From contig NZ_JASODI010000002.1 in assembly GCF_030211955.1 (NCBI RefSeq), forward strand, positions 62,001-126,000: a stretch of DNA of 64,000 bases. The letters run 5' to 3'. A program made the translations under genes and the position numbers. Positions within the stretch are counted from its first letter, which is position 1, and each line of letters begins with the position of its first letter. Below are positions 42,867-52,437 of the stretch, one piece after another. The notes beneath the pieces are model-generated. The model saw only the letters and a program-made list of their open reading frames with translations, made no database searches and was not told the DNA's origin. The stretch is from Corynebacterium frankenforstense (GTDB lineage Bacteria; Actinomycetota; Actinomycetes; Mycobacteriales; Mycobacteriaceae).

Positions 42867-43384
42867 GCCGGACCCACGGGGGTATCGGAGAGCGCCCCGG
42901 CGACGTGGTAGGCCTGGCCGACGTGCTGGATGGCGTCGTCGACGAGCGAGACCAGCCGCACCCCGCGGGTGACCGGCGGGTCCCAGCGGTGGTCGATGAC
43001 CTCGTCGAGGTCGTCCTCGGCGAGCCCCTCGGTGTAGGCGTCGAGGGCGGCGCAGACGGCGTCGAGGCAGGCCACGAGCAGGCCCTGGTCCTCGACGTGG
43101 ATCTTCCGGGCCTGCTCGGGGGTGTGGCCGAGGCCGAAGTCGTCGTCCGAGTCCGGCAGCCCGAAGCGGGTGTCGAAGCCCTGCGCCGACCAGACCTGGT
43201 CCTTCCCGGTCAGCTCGGCGAGCTGGACGTCGATCTCGCGGGCGGCGTGCCAGAGCAGCCAGGCGATCGAGTTGGGGTGGCCGGCCGGGTGCGCGTTGAG
43301 CTGTTCGGCGTCGAGGTCGGGCAGGGCGTGGGCGGCCAGGCGCGGGCGCGAGGAGAACTCGCGCAGGATGTCGAGGGCGTTCAT
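42863..43384 (-). CDS. DinB-fold protein (mycothiol-dependent type)
   Basis: A 173-residue four-helix-bundle protein like the DUF664/TIGR03086-type DinB proteins of actinobacteria, several of which use mycothiol in detoxification. Likely metal-binding histidines occur in WLLWHAARE (about 45-53), VIDHRWDPP and QHVGQAYHV (about 153-161). ATG 43384 follows AAAGGAG. Substrate unknown. Confidence 0.82.
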   Translation of the reverse strand: MNALDILREFSSRPRLAAHALPDLDAEQLNAHPAGHPNSIAWLLWHAAREIDVQLAELTGKDQVWSAQGFDTRFGLPDSDDDFGLGHTPEQARKIHVEDQGLLVACLDAVCAALDAYTEGLAEDDLDEVIDHRWDPPVTRGVRLVSLVDDAIQHVGQAYHVAGALSDTPVGPA

Positions 43385-43466
43385 GGGGTGCTCCTTTCGC
43401 CGGCCCCGCGACGGCGGGGCGGGGGTCGTGGTGCGGGGGACCGGCGCGGCCCGGGAGGCCCGGGGC

Positions 43467-44474
43467 CTAGAGGCTCTCGACGAAGTCGCGCGCGATCTCG
43501 GCGGGCTCGGCCCGCTCGTCCCCGACGTTACGCAGGTTGAACTCGCGCAGCCGCTCGGTCGTCAGCGCCGCACTGACCCGGTCGAGCACGGACACGGCCT
43601 TTTCCGGCAGCGCGTCGGCGCGGTAGAGCGGGGTGACGTTCTCCGGGTTGACCAGGCCCTCCGGGTCCTCGAGGGTGACCGTGTCGACCTCGTCGCCGTC
43701 GGAGTCCAAGGCCGGTGAGGTGGTGAAGATGTTGGCCACGTCGACCTGCCCGTCGCGCAGGGCGGTCACGGTCAGCGGTCCGCCGGAGTCGGAGATCAGC
43801 CGGTACTCGATCGAGTCGGCCGGCACCCCGTAGACGCGCTCCATGCCCTCGGCGTTGAAGGAGCGCCCGGTGATCTCCGGGTTCGCCGCCCAGCGCACCC
43901 GGTCCAGCTTGGCCAGGTCGGCGAGCGTGTGCAGTCCGTGCTCCCGTGCGGTCCCGGGCAGCACCCGGAAGGAGTCGGCGTTCTCGCCCGGGGCGGGCCG
44001 CGCGATCGCCAGGCCGGCGGGCAGCGCCGCGGCGGCCTGCCCGGCCAGCTCCTCGGTCCCGGTTCCCGGGGCGACGTCGACGCCGTAGTAGACGGCCAGA
44101 GCGCCGAGGTACTCGGGGAAGACGTCGACGTCTCCGGACTCCAGCGCGGAGGTGTAGACCTCGCGCGAGCCGATGCCCGAGGAGACCTCGGCGTCAAAGC
44201 CGGCCTCCTCGAGCGCCTCGGCGTAGATGTGGCCGAGGATGTCGGACTCGGGGAAGTTCGCGCTGCCGATGACGATCGTTCCGTCCCCGCCGCGGCCGGC
44301 GGTGGCCTCGGTGGAGGTCGGGTCGGTGCTCAGGCAGGCGGTGAGCGCGAGCGCGAGCACGGCGGCCACGGCGGCGCCGAGTGCGCGGCGCAGGCGGCGC
44401 GCCGGGCGCGGGCCGCGCGGGCGGTGATCCGCACGCGCGGAGGCCCGGCGGGCGGGGGAGTGGGTGACGGTCAC
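43467..44474 (-). CDS. Osmoprotectant ABC transporter, substrate-binding lipoprotein
   Basis: Solute-binding protein of the OpuAC/ProX superfamily (glycine betaine, choline and similar). The 335-residue protein has a basic N terminus, hydrophobic segment and lipobox LTAC (Cys about 45), then the domain (IVIGSANFPESDILGHIYAEAL, DVFPEYLGAL, RDGQVDVANIFTTSP). The start is GTG 44474, overlapping the permease stop as GTGA; the open frame runs on upstream but is not used. Last gene of a four-gene operon. Confidence 0.92.
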   Translation of the reverse strand: MTVTHSPARRASARADHRPRGPRPARRLRRALGAAVAAVLALALTACLSTDPTSTEATAGRGGDGTIVIGSANFPESDILGHIYAEALEEAGFDAEVSSGIGSREVYTSALESGDVDVFPEYLGALAVYYGVDVAPGTGTEELAGQAAAALPAGLAIARPAPGENADSFRVLPGTAREHGLHTLADLAKLDRVRWAANPEITGRSFNAEGMERVYGVPADSIEYRLISDSGGPLTVTALRDGQVDVANIFTTSPALDSDGDEVDTVTLEDPEGLVNPENVTPLYRADALPEKAVSVLDRVSAALTTERLREFNLRNVGDERAEPAEIARDFVESL

Positions 44475-45151
44475 TGGGGCGCTCCTTCCTCGGCGGCGGT
44501 GCGCGGGCGCACGGCGCGCTGCACGCCCGCGAGGGCGAGGTCGATGACCAGGGTCGCGGCGATGATCACGAGCGCGCCCGCGACCATCGTCGGGTAGCTC
44601 TGCACGGCCAGCCCGTCCAGGATCAGCCGGCCCAGCCCGCCGAGCCCGATGTAGGCGGCCACCGTGGTGGTGGCCATGACCTGCACCATCGCCGAGCGCA
44701 CCCCGCCGACGATCGTCGGGGCGGCCAGCGGCAGCTCGACCTCGCGCACGATCTGGCCCTCGGTGTGGCCGACGGCGCGCGCGGCGTCGACGACCTCGGC
44801 CGGCACCGCGGCCATCCCGGAGAAGGCGTTGGCCAGCACGGCCGGCACGGCCAGAATGACCAGCACGACGGTCGTCGGCACCAGCGGCAGGCTCACCCCG
44901 ACGGTCAGCTCCACGGTCAGGAAGGTCAGCAGGCCGAGGGCCGGCATGGCGCGCAGCGCACCGGAGACCGCCAGCAGCACCGAGGCCCCGCGGCGGCGGT
45001 GGCCCAGCCACAGGCCCACCGGCAGGGCGATCACACAGGCGGCGGCGAGCGCGAGGCAGGCGTAGAGCAGGTGCTCGCCGAGGCGGCCGGCGAGCATGCC
45101 CCAGTTGGCGGGGTCGATCAGGAAGCGCAGCGCGTCGAGGAAGAAGATCAC
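44471..45151 (-). CDS. Osmoprotectant ABC transporter permease (second)
   Basis: A 226-residue inner-membrane protein of the OpuCB/OpuCD type with about six helices and the coupling-loop motif (AARAVGHTEGQIVREVELPLAAPTI spans residues about 120-145). GLGGLGRLILDG follows the last periplasmic loop. It overlaps both neighbours by 4 bases (GTGA), so the four subunits are translated in a fixed ratio. Confidence 0.92.
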   Translation of the reverse strand: MIFFLDALRFLIDPANWGMLAGRLGEHLLYACLALAAACVIALPVGLWLGHRRRGASVLLAVSGALRAMPALGLLTFLTVELTVGVSLPLVPTTVVLVILAVPAVLANAFSGMAAVPAEVVDAARAVGHTEGQIVREVELPLAAPTIVGGVRSAMVQVMATTTVAAYIGLGGLGRLILDGLAVQSYPTMVAGALVIIAATLVIDLALAGVQRAVRPRTAAEEGAPQ

Positions 45152-45798
45152 TTGGACGCCGCCTTCGCACCCCACGGCATCAACACGCGCCCGGCGGCGA
45201 CCAGCACGGCGTCGAAAATCAACGCCAGCACCACGGTGCCGATGACCCCGGTGAGGATCTCGGTGGGGAAGGAGCGCGCGAAGCCCTCGGTGAACAGCGT
45301 GCCCAGCGACTCGACGCCGATCAGCGCGCCGACGGAGACCAGCGCGATCGTGGAGGCCGAGACCACACGCACCCCGCCGAGGATGACGGGGCCGGCCAGG
45401 GGGAGCTCCACCTGGAGCACCCGCTGGGCGGGGCTGAAGCCGAGTGCCTCGGCGGTGGTGCGCGCGGTGGCGTCCACGGAGTCGAAGCCGTCGGCGCAGG
45501 TGCGCACGAGCAGAGCGACCCCGTAGGCGGTCAGCGCGACGACGACGTTGGCCGGGGCGATGATCGAGGTGTCCAGGAACAGCGGCATGAGGATGAACAG
45601 AACCAGCGAGGGCACGGCGTAGACCAGCCCGGCGGCGGTGACCACCACGTCGCGCCAGCGCTTCGCGCGGTGGGCGGCCCAGCCGAGCGGGAGGGCGATG
45701 ACCGTGGCGGCCAGGACGGCCGGGGCCGCGAGTCCGGCGTGGGTCACGGCGAGGCCGGCCAGCTCGGCGGCGTTGTCGGCGATCCAGTCGAGCCTCAC
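45148..45798 (-). CDS. Osmoprotectant ABC transporter permease (first)
   Basis: A 216-residue permease of the same family as the next gene, with the coupling motif TTAEALGFSPAQRVLQVELP and GALIGVESLGTLF. The two permeases would form a heterodimer. GTG 45798 overlaps the ATPase stop. Confidence 0.92.
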   Translation of the reverse strand: MRLDWIADNAAELAGLAVTHAGLAAPAVLAATVIALPLGWAAHRAKRWRDVVVTAAGLVYAVPSLVLFILMPLFLDTSIIAPANVVVALTAYGVALLVRTCADGFDSVDATARTTAEALGFSPAQRVLQVELPLAGPVILGGVRVVSASTIALVSVGALIGVESLGTLFTEGFARSFPTEILTGVIGTVVLALIFDAVLVAAGRVLMPWGAKAASK

Positions 45799-46601
45799 GG
45801 GCGCTCACCCGGATCGAGGGTGCCGATGACCCGGCCGCGCGCGTCACGCACCACCCGGCCGGCCTCGTCGAGGTGCAGGCGGCGGGAGTCGGCGCCGACG
45901 AAGGCGCGCACGTGGTCGGTGGCCGGGGCGGTCAGCAACTCCTCCGGGGCGCCCGCCTGCTCGATGCGCCCGCCGTCGGAGAGTAGCAGGATGCGGTCGG
46001 CCAGGCGGAAGGCCTCGGACATGTCGTGGGTGACCAGGACGACCGTCTTGCGCAGCCGGGACTGCAGCTCGGCGAGGAGGTCCTGCAGGCTGCGGCGCAC
46101 CACCGGGTCGACGGCTCCGAAGGGCTCGTCCATCAGCAGGATGCGCGGGTCGTGGGCCAGCGCCCGGGCCACGCCGACGCGCTGGGCCTGCCCGCCGGAC
46201 AGTTCGCCGGGGTAGCGGCGCAGCAGCTCCACGGGCAGCTCGACCATCCGGGCCAGCTCCTCGACGCCGTGGGCCGGTTCGGTGCGGGTCAGCCTGGGCA
46301 CGGTCAGGATGTTGGCCTCCACGGTGCGGTGGGGCAGCAGGCCTGAGCCCTGGATGACGTAGCCGATGGAGCGGCGCAGCTCGACGGTGTCGAGGTCGGC
46401 GACGTCGCGGCCGTCGACGGACACGGTGCCCGCGGTCGGGGTGACCATGCGGTTGACGGTGCGCAGCACGGTGGTCTTGCCGGAGCCGGAGGCGCCCACC
46501 AGGGCGGTGACCGAGGCGTCGGGGAACCGGCAGCTGACCGCCTCGACGGCGGGGGAGGGCGTGCCGGGGTAGGCGACGGTGACGTCGCGGAGCTCGATCA
46601 A
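45795..46601 (-). CDS. Osmoprotectant ABC transporter ATPase
   Basis: A 268-residue ATPase of the OpuCA/ProV group: Walker A GASGSGKTT, Q-loop GYVIQGSGLLP, signature LSGGQAQRVGVARAL, Walker B ILLMDEPFGAVD and H-loop VTHDMSEAFRLADR. There is one short C-terminal stretch (about 240-268) instead of paired CBS domains. TTG 46601 is chosen since it gives MIELRDVTVAYPG, the family N terminus, and follows a TATACC element closely. First gene of the operon inserted between hisH and hisA. Confidence 0.93.
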   Translation of the reverse strand: MIELRDVTVAYPGTPSPAVEAVSCRFPDASVTALVGASGSGKTTVLRTVNRMVTPTAGTVSVDGRDVADLDTVELRRSIGYVIQGSGLLPHRTVEANILTVPRLTRTEPAHGVEELARMVELPVELLRRYPGELSGGQAQRVGVARALAHDPRILLMDEPFGAVDPVVRRSLQDLLAELQSRLRKTVVLVTHDMSEAFRLADRILLLSDGGRIEQAGAPEELLTAPATDHVRAFVGADSRRLHLDEAGRVVRDARGRVIGTLDPGERP

Positions 46602-46752
46602 GAGGTATAACCCGTCTGTGCTCGGAGACTGCGCGCGGAACCCGGGTAGCCGGGGCGCGCATGCGTGTCCCGCCACGGTAGCACCGCGGGGAGTACCAGG
46701 GAGCGTCGCAGGCCCGGCGGGCGTTTCCGCCCACGGGCCCACCCCCGGAAGC

Positions 46753-46758
46753 TACGAT
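46753..46758 (+). promoter_or_regulatory. hisA leaderless -10 (TACGAT)
   Basis: TACGAT, 7 bases, ATG 46766. The -10 overlaps the in-frame ATG at 46757, ruling that start out. Confidence 0.6.
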
Positions 46759-46765
46759 GAGTCAC

Positions 46766-47536
46766 ATGACTTTCGAGCTCCTGCCCGCAGTGGACGTCGT
46801 CGGTGGCCAGGCCGTGCGCCTGGAGAAGGGTGCGGCCGGCACCGAGAAGTCCTACGGTGATCCGCTGGCCGCGGCGCTGGCCTGGCAGGAGCAGGGCGCT
46901 AACTGGCTGCACTTCGTCGACCTCGACGCGGCCTTCGGGCGCGGCTCCAACCACGAGCTGATGGCGCGCATCACCGGCGAGCTGGACATCAACGTCGAGC
47001 TGACCGGCGGCATCCGCGACGACGCCTCCCTCGAGCGCGCCCTGGGCACCGGGGCCGCGCGGGTGAACATCGGCACCGCCGCCCTGGAGAACCCGGGGTG
47101 GATCGCCCGCGTGCTCGGCGAGTACGGCGACCGCGTGGCCGTGGACCTGGCCGTCCTCGAAGAGGAGGGCCGCTGGCGCACCCGCACCAAGGGCTGGGTC
47201 GACGACGCCGGAGACCTGTGGGAGGAGCTCGAGCGCCTCGACGCCGACGGCTGCACCCGCTTCGTGGTCACCGACGTCTCCACCGACGGCATGCTCAGCG
47301 GGCCCAACGTCGACCTGCTGCGCGACGTCTCGGCGGCCACCGACGCCGCCGTGACCGCCTCGGGCGGGGTGGCCACCCTCGACCACGTCCGCGAGCTCGC
47401 GGGGCTTCTCGAAGAGGGCATCGACGCCGCGATCGTCGGCAAGGCGCTCTACGAGGACCGCTTCACGCTCGCCGACGCCCTGGCGGCCGCCGCCGAGGCG
47501 TCCGAGGCCGCAGCCACCGAGACCCCGGCGGAATGA
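46766..47536 (+). CDS. hisA: Phosphoribosyl isomerase A (HisA)
   Basis: Amadori isomerase converting ProFAR to PRFAR. The 256-residue TIM barrel begins [18 protein letters not shown] (catalytic Asp in AVDV), with [23 protein letters not shown] (second Asp) and [12 protein letters not shown]. Mycobacteria use a dual HisA/TrpF (PriA); which activity this one has is not visible. ATG 46766 follows a leaderless -10, and impA follows after 27 bases. Confidence 0.95.
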   Translation: MTFELLPAVDVVGGQAVRLEKGAAGTEKSYGDPLAAALAWQEQGANWLHFVDLDAAFGRGSNHELMARITGELDINVELTGGIRDDASLERALGTGAARVNIGTAALENPGWIARVLGEYGDRVAVDLAVLEEEGRWRTRTKGWVDDAGDLWEELERLDADGCTRFVVTDVSTDGMLSGPNVDLLRDVSAATDAAVTASGGVATLDHVRELAGLLEEGIDAAIVGKALYEDRFTLADALAAAAEASEAAATETPAE

Positions 47537-47563
47537 CACGCACCACTAACGAGGACGAGAACC

Positions 47564-48388
47564 ATGGCCGCGAAGGACACGGAGAGCACTGAGACCGACC
47601 TGCCGGGCATGCTGGCGGTCGCCGTCGACGCCGTGAAGGCCGCCGAGGAGGTCTTCCTCGACCGCATCGGCGCCCCGCCGAGCGTGGCCAAGGGTGAGCA
47701 CGACTTCGCCACCCAGGCCGACCTGGACATCGAGTCGCTGTTGCGCGTGCGCCTGGCGGCGACCGGCATCCCGGTGCTCGGCGAGGAGGGCGGCGGCGAC
47801 GTCCACGCCGAGCGCACCTGGGTCGTCGACCCGATCGACGGCACCGCCAACTACTCGGTGGGCAACCCCATGGCCGCGATCCTGGTCTCGCTGCTCGTCC
47901 ACGGTCAGCCCGTGGTCGCCGTGACCTCCATCCCCGTGGTCGGCCGGCGCCTGGCGGTCACCGAGGGCGGGCCGATCACCGTCAACGGCGAGGAGATCAC
48001 CCCGGACCCGAACCCGGACGCGATCCCCGCCCAGGTCGGCTTCTCCTCGGTCGCCTCGCCCAGCGGCTCGGAGTTCACCTCGCACTTCCGCCAGAACCTG
48101 CTCGCCGAGCTGGCCAGCACCTTCCTGCGCCCGCGCATCACCGGTTCGGTGGGCGTGGACCTGGCCTTTGCCGCCACCGGCACCTTCGGCGGGGCGCTCT
48201 CGCTCTCCCCGCACCCGTGGGACAACGCCGCCGGCGTGCTGTTGGCGCGGGCCGCCGGGCGCCGGGTCACCGACATCCACGGCGAGGAGTGGACGCCGGA
48301 CTCGCGCGGGGTGGTCGCGGGTGCGCCGGCCTCGCACGAGGCCATCTTGACTACGATTGCCAGGGTCAGAGAGCGCGGCGGCCGCTGA
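47564..48388 (+). CDS. impA: Inositol-monophosphatase family protein
   Basis: A 274-residue magnesium-dependent phosphatase of the IMPase superfamily with LGEEGGGD, WVVDPIDGTANY and PHPWDNAAGVLLARAAG (metal-binding acids). In corynebacteria this gene lies between hisA and hisF (impA). Histidinol-phosphatase activity is possible because HisB here lacks that domain, but inositol monophosphate is equally likely. Confidence 0.88.
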   Translation: MAAKDTESTETDLPGMLAVAVDAVKAAEEVFLDRIGAPPSVAKGEHDFATQADLDIESLLRVRLAATGIPVLGEEGGGDVHAERTWVVDPIDGTANYSVGNPMAAILVSLLVHGQPVVAVTSIPVVGRRLAVTEGGPITVNGEEITPDPNPDAIPAQVGFSSVASPSGSEFTSHFRQNLLAELASTFLRPRITGSVGVDLAFAATGTFGGALSLSPHPWDNAAGVLLARAAGRRVTDIHGEEWTPDSRGVVAGAPASHEAILTTIARVRERGGR

Positions 48389-48451
48389 GCCGCCACACCC
48401 GGCGGGCTTGAGCCGCCGTGCCACACACCCGAGGAGCAGAAAGAGGAAGTC

Positions 48452-49228
48452 ATGTCGCTGGCCGTGCGGGTCATCCCGTGTCTGGACGTCGACGAGGGTC
48501 GCGTGGTCAAGGGGGTCAACTTCGAGAACCTGCGCGACGCGGGCGACCCGGTCGAACTGGCCGCCCGCTACGACGCGGAGGGGGCCGACGAGCTGACCTT
48601 CCTCGACGTCTCGGCCTCCAAGGCCGGGCGCGGCACCATGCTGGAGGTGGTGCGCCGCACCGCCGAGCAGGTCTTCATCCCCCTGACCGTCGGCGGCGGG
48701 GTGCGCAGCGTGGCGGACGTGCGCGAGCTCCTGCGCGCCGGGGCCGACAAGGTCTCGGTCAACACGGCCGCGATCAAGGACCCGGACCTGATCGCCTTGC
48801 TCTCGCGCACCTTCGGCGCCCAGTGCATCGTGCTGTCCGTCGACGCGCGCCGCGTGCCGGCCGACGGCGAGCCCCAGCCCAGCGGCTTCGAGGTGACCAC
48901 CCACGGCGGCACCCGCTCGGCGGGCATCGACGCCATCGAGTGGGCACGCCGTGGCGCCGAGCTGGGCGCCGGCGAGATCCTGCTGAACTCCATGGACGCC
49001 GACGGCACCAAGGACGGCTTCGACCTCGAGCTGCTGCGCGCGGTGCGCGCCGCCGTGAGCGTCCCGGTCATCGCTTCGGGCGGGGCGGGCAAGGCCGCGG
49101 ACTTGCCGCCGGCCGTGGCCGCGGGCGCGGACGCCGTGCTCGCCGCCTCGATCTTCCACTTCGGCGAGGTCACCATCGGCGAGGTCAAGGACGCCCTCGC
49201 GGCGGCCGGTCAGGAGGTGCGCCGATGA
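48452..49228 (+). CDS. hisF: Imidazole glycerol phosphate synthase, cyclase subunit
   Basis: Cyclase that uses ammonia from HisH to make imidazole glycerol phosphate and AICAR. The 258-residue TIM barrel has [57 protein letters not shown] and [14 protein letters not shown] 48452 follows AGAAAGAGGAAG. Its TGA overlaps the hisI ATG. Confidence 0.97.
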   Translation: MSLAVRVIPCLDVDEGRVVKGVNFENLRDAGDPVELAARYDAEGADELTFLDVSASKAGRGTMLEVVRRTAEQVFIPLTVGGGVRSVADVRELLRAGADKVSVNTAAIKDPDLIALLSRTFGAQCIVLSVDARRVPADGEPQPSGFEVTTHGGTRSAGIDAIEWARRGAELGAGEILLNSMDADGTKDGFDLELLRAVRAAVSVPVIASGGAGKAADLPPAVAAGADAVLAASIFHFGEVTIGEVKDALAAAGQEVRR

Positions 49229-49590
49229 GCACGAACCCCGCGGACTTCAAGCTGGACCCCGCCATCGCCGACCGGGTGCGCTTCAACGACGCCGGCCTCG
49301 TGCCGGTGGTGGTGCAGGCCCACGGTTCCGGTGAGGTGCTCATGATGGCCTGGATGGACGCCCACGCGCTGGCCCACACCATCGCCACCCGCCGGGGCAC
49401 CTACTGGTCGCGCTCGCGCGGCGAGTACTGGATCAAGGGCCTGACCTCGGGGCACACCCAGTACGTCCACCAGGTGCGCCTGGATTGCGACGGCGACACC
49501 GTGCTCATGGTCGTCGACCAGAAGGGCGGGGCCTGCCACACCGGCGACCGCACCTGCTTCGACGCCGACGAGCTGCTGGGGGAGGAGTAG
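49225..49590 (+). CDS. hisI: Phosphoribosyl-AMP cyclohydrolase
   Basis: Zinc/magnesium enzyme opening the adenine ring of PR-AMP. The 121-residue protein has [33 protein letters not shown] (Mg/Zn Asp-Cys cluster) and [14 protein letters not shown] (zinc cysteines). HisE (the pyrophosphatase) is not fused and not in the window. Starts at the ATGA overlap with hisF, with AGGAGGTG upstream. Confidence 0.96.
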   Translation: MSTNPADFKLDPAIADRVRFNDAGLVPVVVQAHGSGEVLMMAWMDAHALAHTIATRRGTYWSRSRGEYWIKGLTSGHTQYVHQVRLDCDGDTVLMVVDQKGGACHTGDRTCFDADELLGEE

Positions 49591-49594
49591 GGCG

Positions 49595-50299
49595 TTGCCG
49601 AAGGAGATTTCCGACGCCGCGCGTGACGACGTCGCGGGCACGGCCGACGCCACCGCCGCCGGCGTCGCCGAAAAGAAGACCGCCCACCGCGGCGCGCTCG
49701 GCGTGGCCCTCGGCGGGCTCATCGTCTGGCTGGGCTCGCGGCTGACGTGGGTCAGCGTCGACAGCTTCGACGACAAGCTGGGGGAGACCCACCACGACAT
49801 CGTCGGCGGCTCCTGGGCCACCGAGCTGACCGTCGCGGCGCTCCTGCTCGTCGCGGCCGCCGCCGGCAGCTTCGTGCTGCGCCGGGTGGGCCGCCGCGTC
49901 GTCGGCGCGATCGCCGCGCTCATCGCCGCCGCCGTCGCCTGGATCCCGCTGAGCCTGCTGCTCACTGGGCCGGACCTGGACCGCGTCTTCGGGCTCTTGA
50001 CCTCCGGGGCGGACAGCCAGCGTGCCGACGACCCGGTCGCGCTGAACTCCTGGGCGGAGCTCACCGACGTCCAGCTCGACGCCCTCGGCCCCTCGATCGC
50101 CCTGATCGGCGCGGCCCTGGCCCTGCTGGCCGCCGTGCTCATCGTCGTGCGCCCGGGCACCGACGCGCCCCGGCGCACCCGCTTCGCCCGAGGCGACCAG
50201 CGCCGCGCGCGGGTGACCCGGGATCTCGAGGAGGACCCCGAGTCCGGGCGGGTGCTCTGGGACGCCCTCGACGCGGACATCGACCCGACGGACCGCTGA
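49595..50299 (+). CDS. Trp-operon-associated membrane protein (TIGR02234-like)
   Basis: A 234-residue membrane protein with four helices (about 35-52, 75-95, 100-122, 163-186) and a charged C terminus. Size, topology and place between hisI and a trpC homologue match the actinobacterial Trp-associated membrane family (Rv1610 lies in the same place in M. tuberculosis). Function unknown. The start is TTG 49595 after a strong GGGGGAGGAG. Confidence 0.78.
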   Translation: MPKEISDAARDDVAGTADATAAGVAEKKTAHRGALGVALGGLIVWLGSRLTWVSVDSFDDKLGETHHDIVGGSWATELTVAALLLVAAAAGSFVLRRVGRRVVGAIAALIAAAVAWIPLSLLLTGPDLDRVFGLLTSGADSQRADDPVALNSWAELTDVQLDALGPSIALIGAALALLAAVLIVVRPGTDAPRRTRFARGDQRRARVTRDLEEDPESGRVLWDALDADIDPTDR

Positions 50300-50326
50300 A
50301 CTACTGGTGTGACCCACCGTCATCCG

Positions 50327-50354
50327 CAGCCCCCCGCGAGCCCGCGAGGGGCTG
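50327..50354 (+). terminator. Hairpin between the membrane protein and trpC-like genes
   Basis: CAGCCCC (50327-50333) pairs with GGGGCTG (50348-50354), with an inner CGCG/CGCG stem and a short ATTT after it. Probable terminator of the hisA-I transcript; the next gene has its own promoter. Confidence 0.6.
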
Positions 50355-50380
50355 ATTTCGTGGCGGGGCAGTCTCCGGGA

Positions 50381-50386
50381 TAGTAT
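50381..50386 (+). promoter_or_regulatory. Possible trpC-like gene -10 (TAGTAT)
   Basis: TAGTAT about 65 bases before ATG 50453. No clear -35. Leader of about 60 nt without a Trp codon run. Confidence 0.4.
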
Positions 50387-50452
50387 TCGAGACGAACCAG
50401 ACAGTGTCCCCAGTCACGTCCACCCCCCGGGCGTGGCGGAGAGGAGTCGGCG

Positions 50453-51283
50453 ATGTCGACGTCCGTGGCCGTGGAGCATGTCTTCGCACACGCCCGCCTC
50501 GAACTCGCACGTCGGGAGCGCGCGGTGCCCTTCCAGGAGATCAAGGCCGCCTCCCGTGACTGCGCGCCGACCCGCGACGGCCTGACCGCGCTGCTCGAGG
50601 GCGGCTGCTCCGTCATTCCCGAGATCAAGCGGCACAGCCCGGGCCAGGGTCGCCTGCGCGACCTGGACACCAAGGCCGCGGCCGTGCTCGCCGCCGAGCT
50701 CGAGGAGGCCGGCGCCGGAATGGTCGCCGTGCAGACCGAGCCGCACCGCTTCGCCGGCTCCCTCGAGGACCTGGCCGCCGTCGCCGTGGCCGTCGAGGTG
50801 CCCGTGATGGTCCGCGACCTGATCTTCGACCCGTACCAGATCCACGAGGCCCGCGTCCACGGCGCCGACGTCATCCCGCTGATCGCCGACTACCTGGACG
50901 CCGACCGCCTGGCCGCCCTCGTCGACCGCGCGGCCTCGCTGGGCATGACCCCCATGGTCGAGGCCCGCACCTACCCGGCCCTCGAGCGCGCCCTGGCCGC
51001 CGGCGCGAAGGTCGTCGGGGTCGACGCGCGCGACCCGGTCACCGGCGCCGTCGACCGCGGCCTGCTCGCCGAGATCACCACCGGGCTGCCCGAGTCCGTC
51101 GCCCGCGTGGCCCTGTCGGGCGTGCGCTCGGCGCGCGACGTGCTCGCCTACGCCTCGGCCGGTGCCGACGCCGTGGTGGTCGGTCAGACCGTGATGACGG
51201 ACGAGGACCCGGCCGCTTGCGTGCGCACCCTCTCCGCGGCCGGCAACCACCCGGCCTGCCCCCGGCGCGTCACCGCCCGGTAG
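50453..51283 (+). CDS. TrpC (indole-3-glycerol-phosphate synthase) homologue with altered catalytic residues
   Basis: A 276-residue TIM barrel clearly of the TrpC family: [24 protein letters not shown] and [12 protein letters not shown]. Compared with active enzymes, the catalytic Lys of the xKDF motif is Arg (VMVRDLIFD), the Asn of GxNNRDL is Asp (GVDARDP), and the Glu of SESGI is Leu (VALSGV), while the first Glu/Lys pair and the VE of strand 6 remain. Activity may be lost or changed. In mycobacteria trpC stands here with trpE, trpB and trpA; only this one and the membrane protein remain. Corynebacteria usually have a separate trp operon with trpCF elsewhere. Confidence 0.88.
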   Translation: MSTSVAVEHVFAHARLELARRERAVPFQEIKAASRDCAPTRDGLTALLEGGCSVIPEIKRHSPGQGRLRDLDTKAAAVLAAELEEAGAGMVAVQTEPHRFAGSLEDLAAVAVAVEVPVMVRDLIFDPYQIHEARVHGADVIPLIADYLDADRLAALVDRAASLGMTPMVEARTYPALERALAAGAKVVGVDARDPVTGAVDRGLLAEITTGLPESVARVALSGVRSARDVLAYASAGADAVVVGQTVMTDEDPAACVRTLSAAGNHPACPRRVTAR

Positions 51284-51285
51284 GG

Positions 51286-51291
51286 CACAAT
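51286..51291 (+). promoter_or_regulatory. lgt -10-like element (CACAAT)
   Basis: CACAAT 8 bases before GTG 51300, the same element and spacing class as at glxK; a weaker leaderless candidate. Confidence 0.35.
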
Positions 51292-51299
51292 GGCGATTC

Positions 51300-52277
51300 G
51301 TGCACACCGATTACCTCGCCAACATCCCCTCGCCCCCGCAGGGCGTCTGGCACCTCGGGCCGATCCCCGTGCGCGCCTACGCGCTGTGCATCATCACGGG
51401 CATCCTCGTCGCCCTCTGGCTGACCCTGCGCCGCTACCGCGCCCGCGGCGGCGACCCGGACATGGTCTGGGACTCCGCGATCGTGGTCATCATCGCCGGC
51501 GTGATCGGCGGGCGCGCCTACCACGTCATCTCGCACTGGCCGGACTACTTCGGTGAGGACGCTGGCCCGTGGGCCTGGGCCAAGATCACCGAGGGCGGCC
51601 TGGCCATCATCGGCGCGGTCCTGCTCGGCGGGCTGGCCATCTGGGTCTTCTACCGCACCCGCGGCGTGCCCGTGGCCCCCTTCGCCGACGCGGTGGCCCC
51701 GGGCCTGATCCTCGCGCAGGGCATCGGGCGCTTCGGCAACTGGTTCAACCAGGAGCTCTACGGCCGGCCCACGGACGTGCCCTGGGCACTCGACCTCTAC
51801 TACCGCGTCGACGCTGACGGCAACTTCGCCCCGCTGACCGGCCGCTCCACCGGCGAGGTCATCGCCTCGGTGCACCCGACCTTCCTCTACGAGTCGCTGT
51901 GGAACGTCGGCGCCTTCCTGCTGCTGCTCTCCCTGGACCGCCACCTGCGCCTCGGCCACGGCCGGGTCTTCGCCCTCTACCTCGTCATCTACGGGCTGGG
52001 CCGCTCCTGGGTCGAGCTGATGCGCACCGACCCCGCCCAGCACATCCTGGGCATGCGCGTGAATTCCTTCGCCGCGCTGGTCTTCATCGTCGTCGGCCTC
52101 GTCGCCTTCCTGCTCCTGCCGCGCGGCCGCGAGTCCGAGAAGGAGGTGCTGGGCGACCGCCCCGCGCCTGACACCGCCGAGTCCGAGACGCCCGAGGAGA
52201 TTGACGACGCCGCGGGCGTCGGCAAGCCCACCGCAGGGAAACAGACACGAACGGACGGAACCGGGAAAGACCTGTAG
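51300..52277 (+). CDS. lgt: Prolipoprotein diacylglyceryl transferase
   Basis: Membrane enzyme that attaches diacylglycerol to the lipobox cysteine of prolipoproteins, such as the three lipoproteins in this window. The 325-residue protein has seven helices, the Lgt signature [27 protein letters not shown] and [15 protein letters not shown] polar tail of about 50 residues extends beyond the last helix. The start is GTG 51300. Confidence 0.96.
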   Translation: MHTDYLANIPSPPQGVWHLGPIPVRAYALCIITGILVALWLTLRRYRARGGDPDMVWDSAIVVIIAGVIGGRAYHVISHWPDYFGEDAGPWAWAKITEGGLAIIGAVLLGGLAIWVFYRTRGVPVAPFADAVAPGLILAQGIGRFGNWFNQELYGRPTDVPWALDLYYRVDADGNFAPLTGRSTGEVIASVHPTFLYESLWNVGAFLLLLSLDRHLRLGHGRVFALYLVIYGLGRSWVELMRTDPAQHILGMRVNSFAALVFIVVGLVAFLLLPRGRESEKEVLGDRPAPDTAESETPEEIDDAAGVGKPTAGKQTRTDGTGKDL

Positions 52278-52437
52278 GCTCCCGGGTGTGCCCCAAGAAA
52301 ACGGGCACAGACCGGGCCCGGAGCGGCCGAACAGGCTTCCTGGCGACTGAAAAACGTGACAGTAGCAACACAATCGGGCATTATCGTGACCGATCGGGCA
52401 GTCGCTCGTATGGAAACCCACAACGGAAAGCAGTAGG

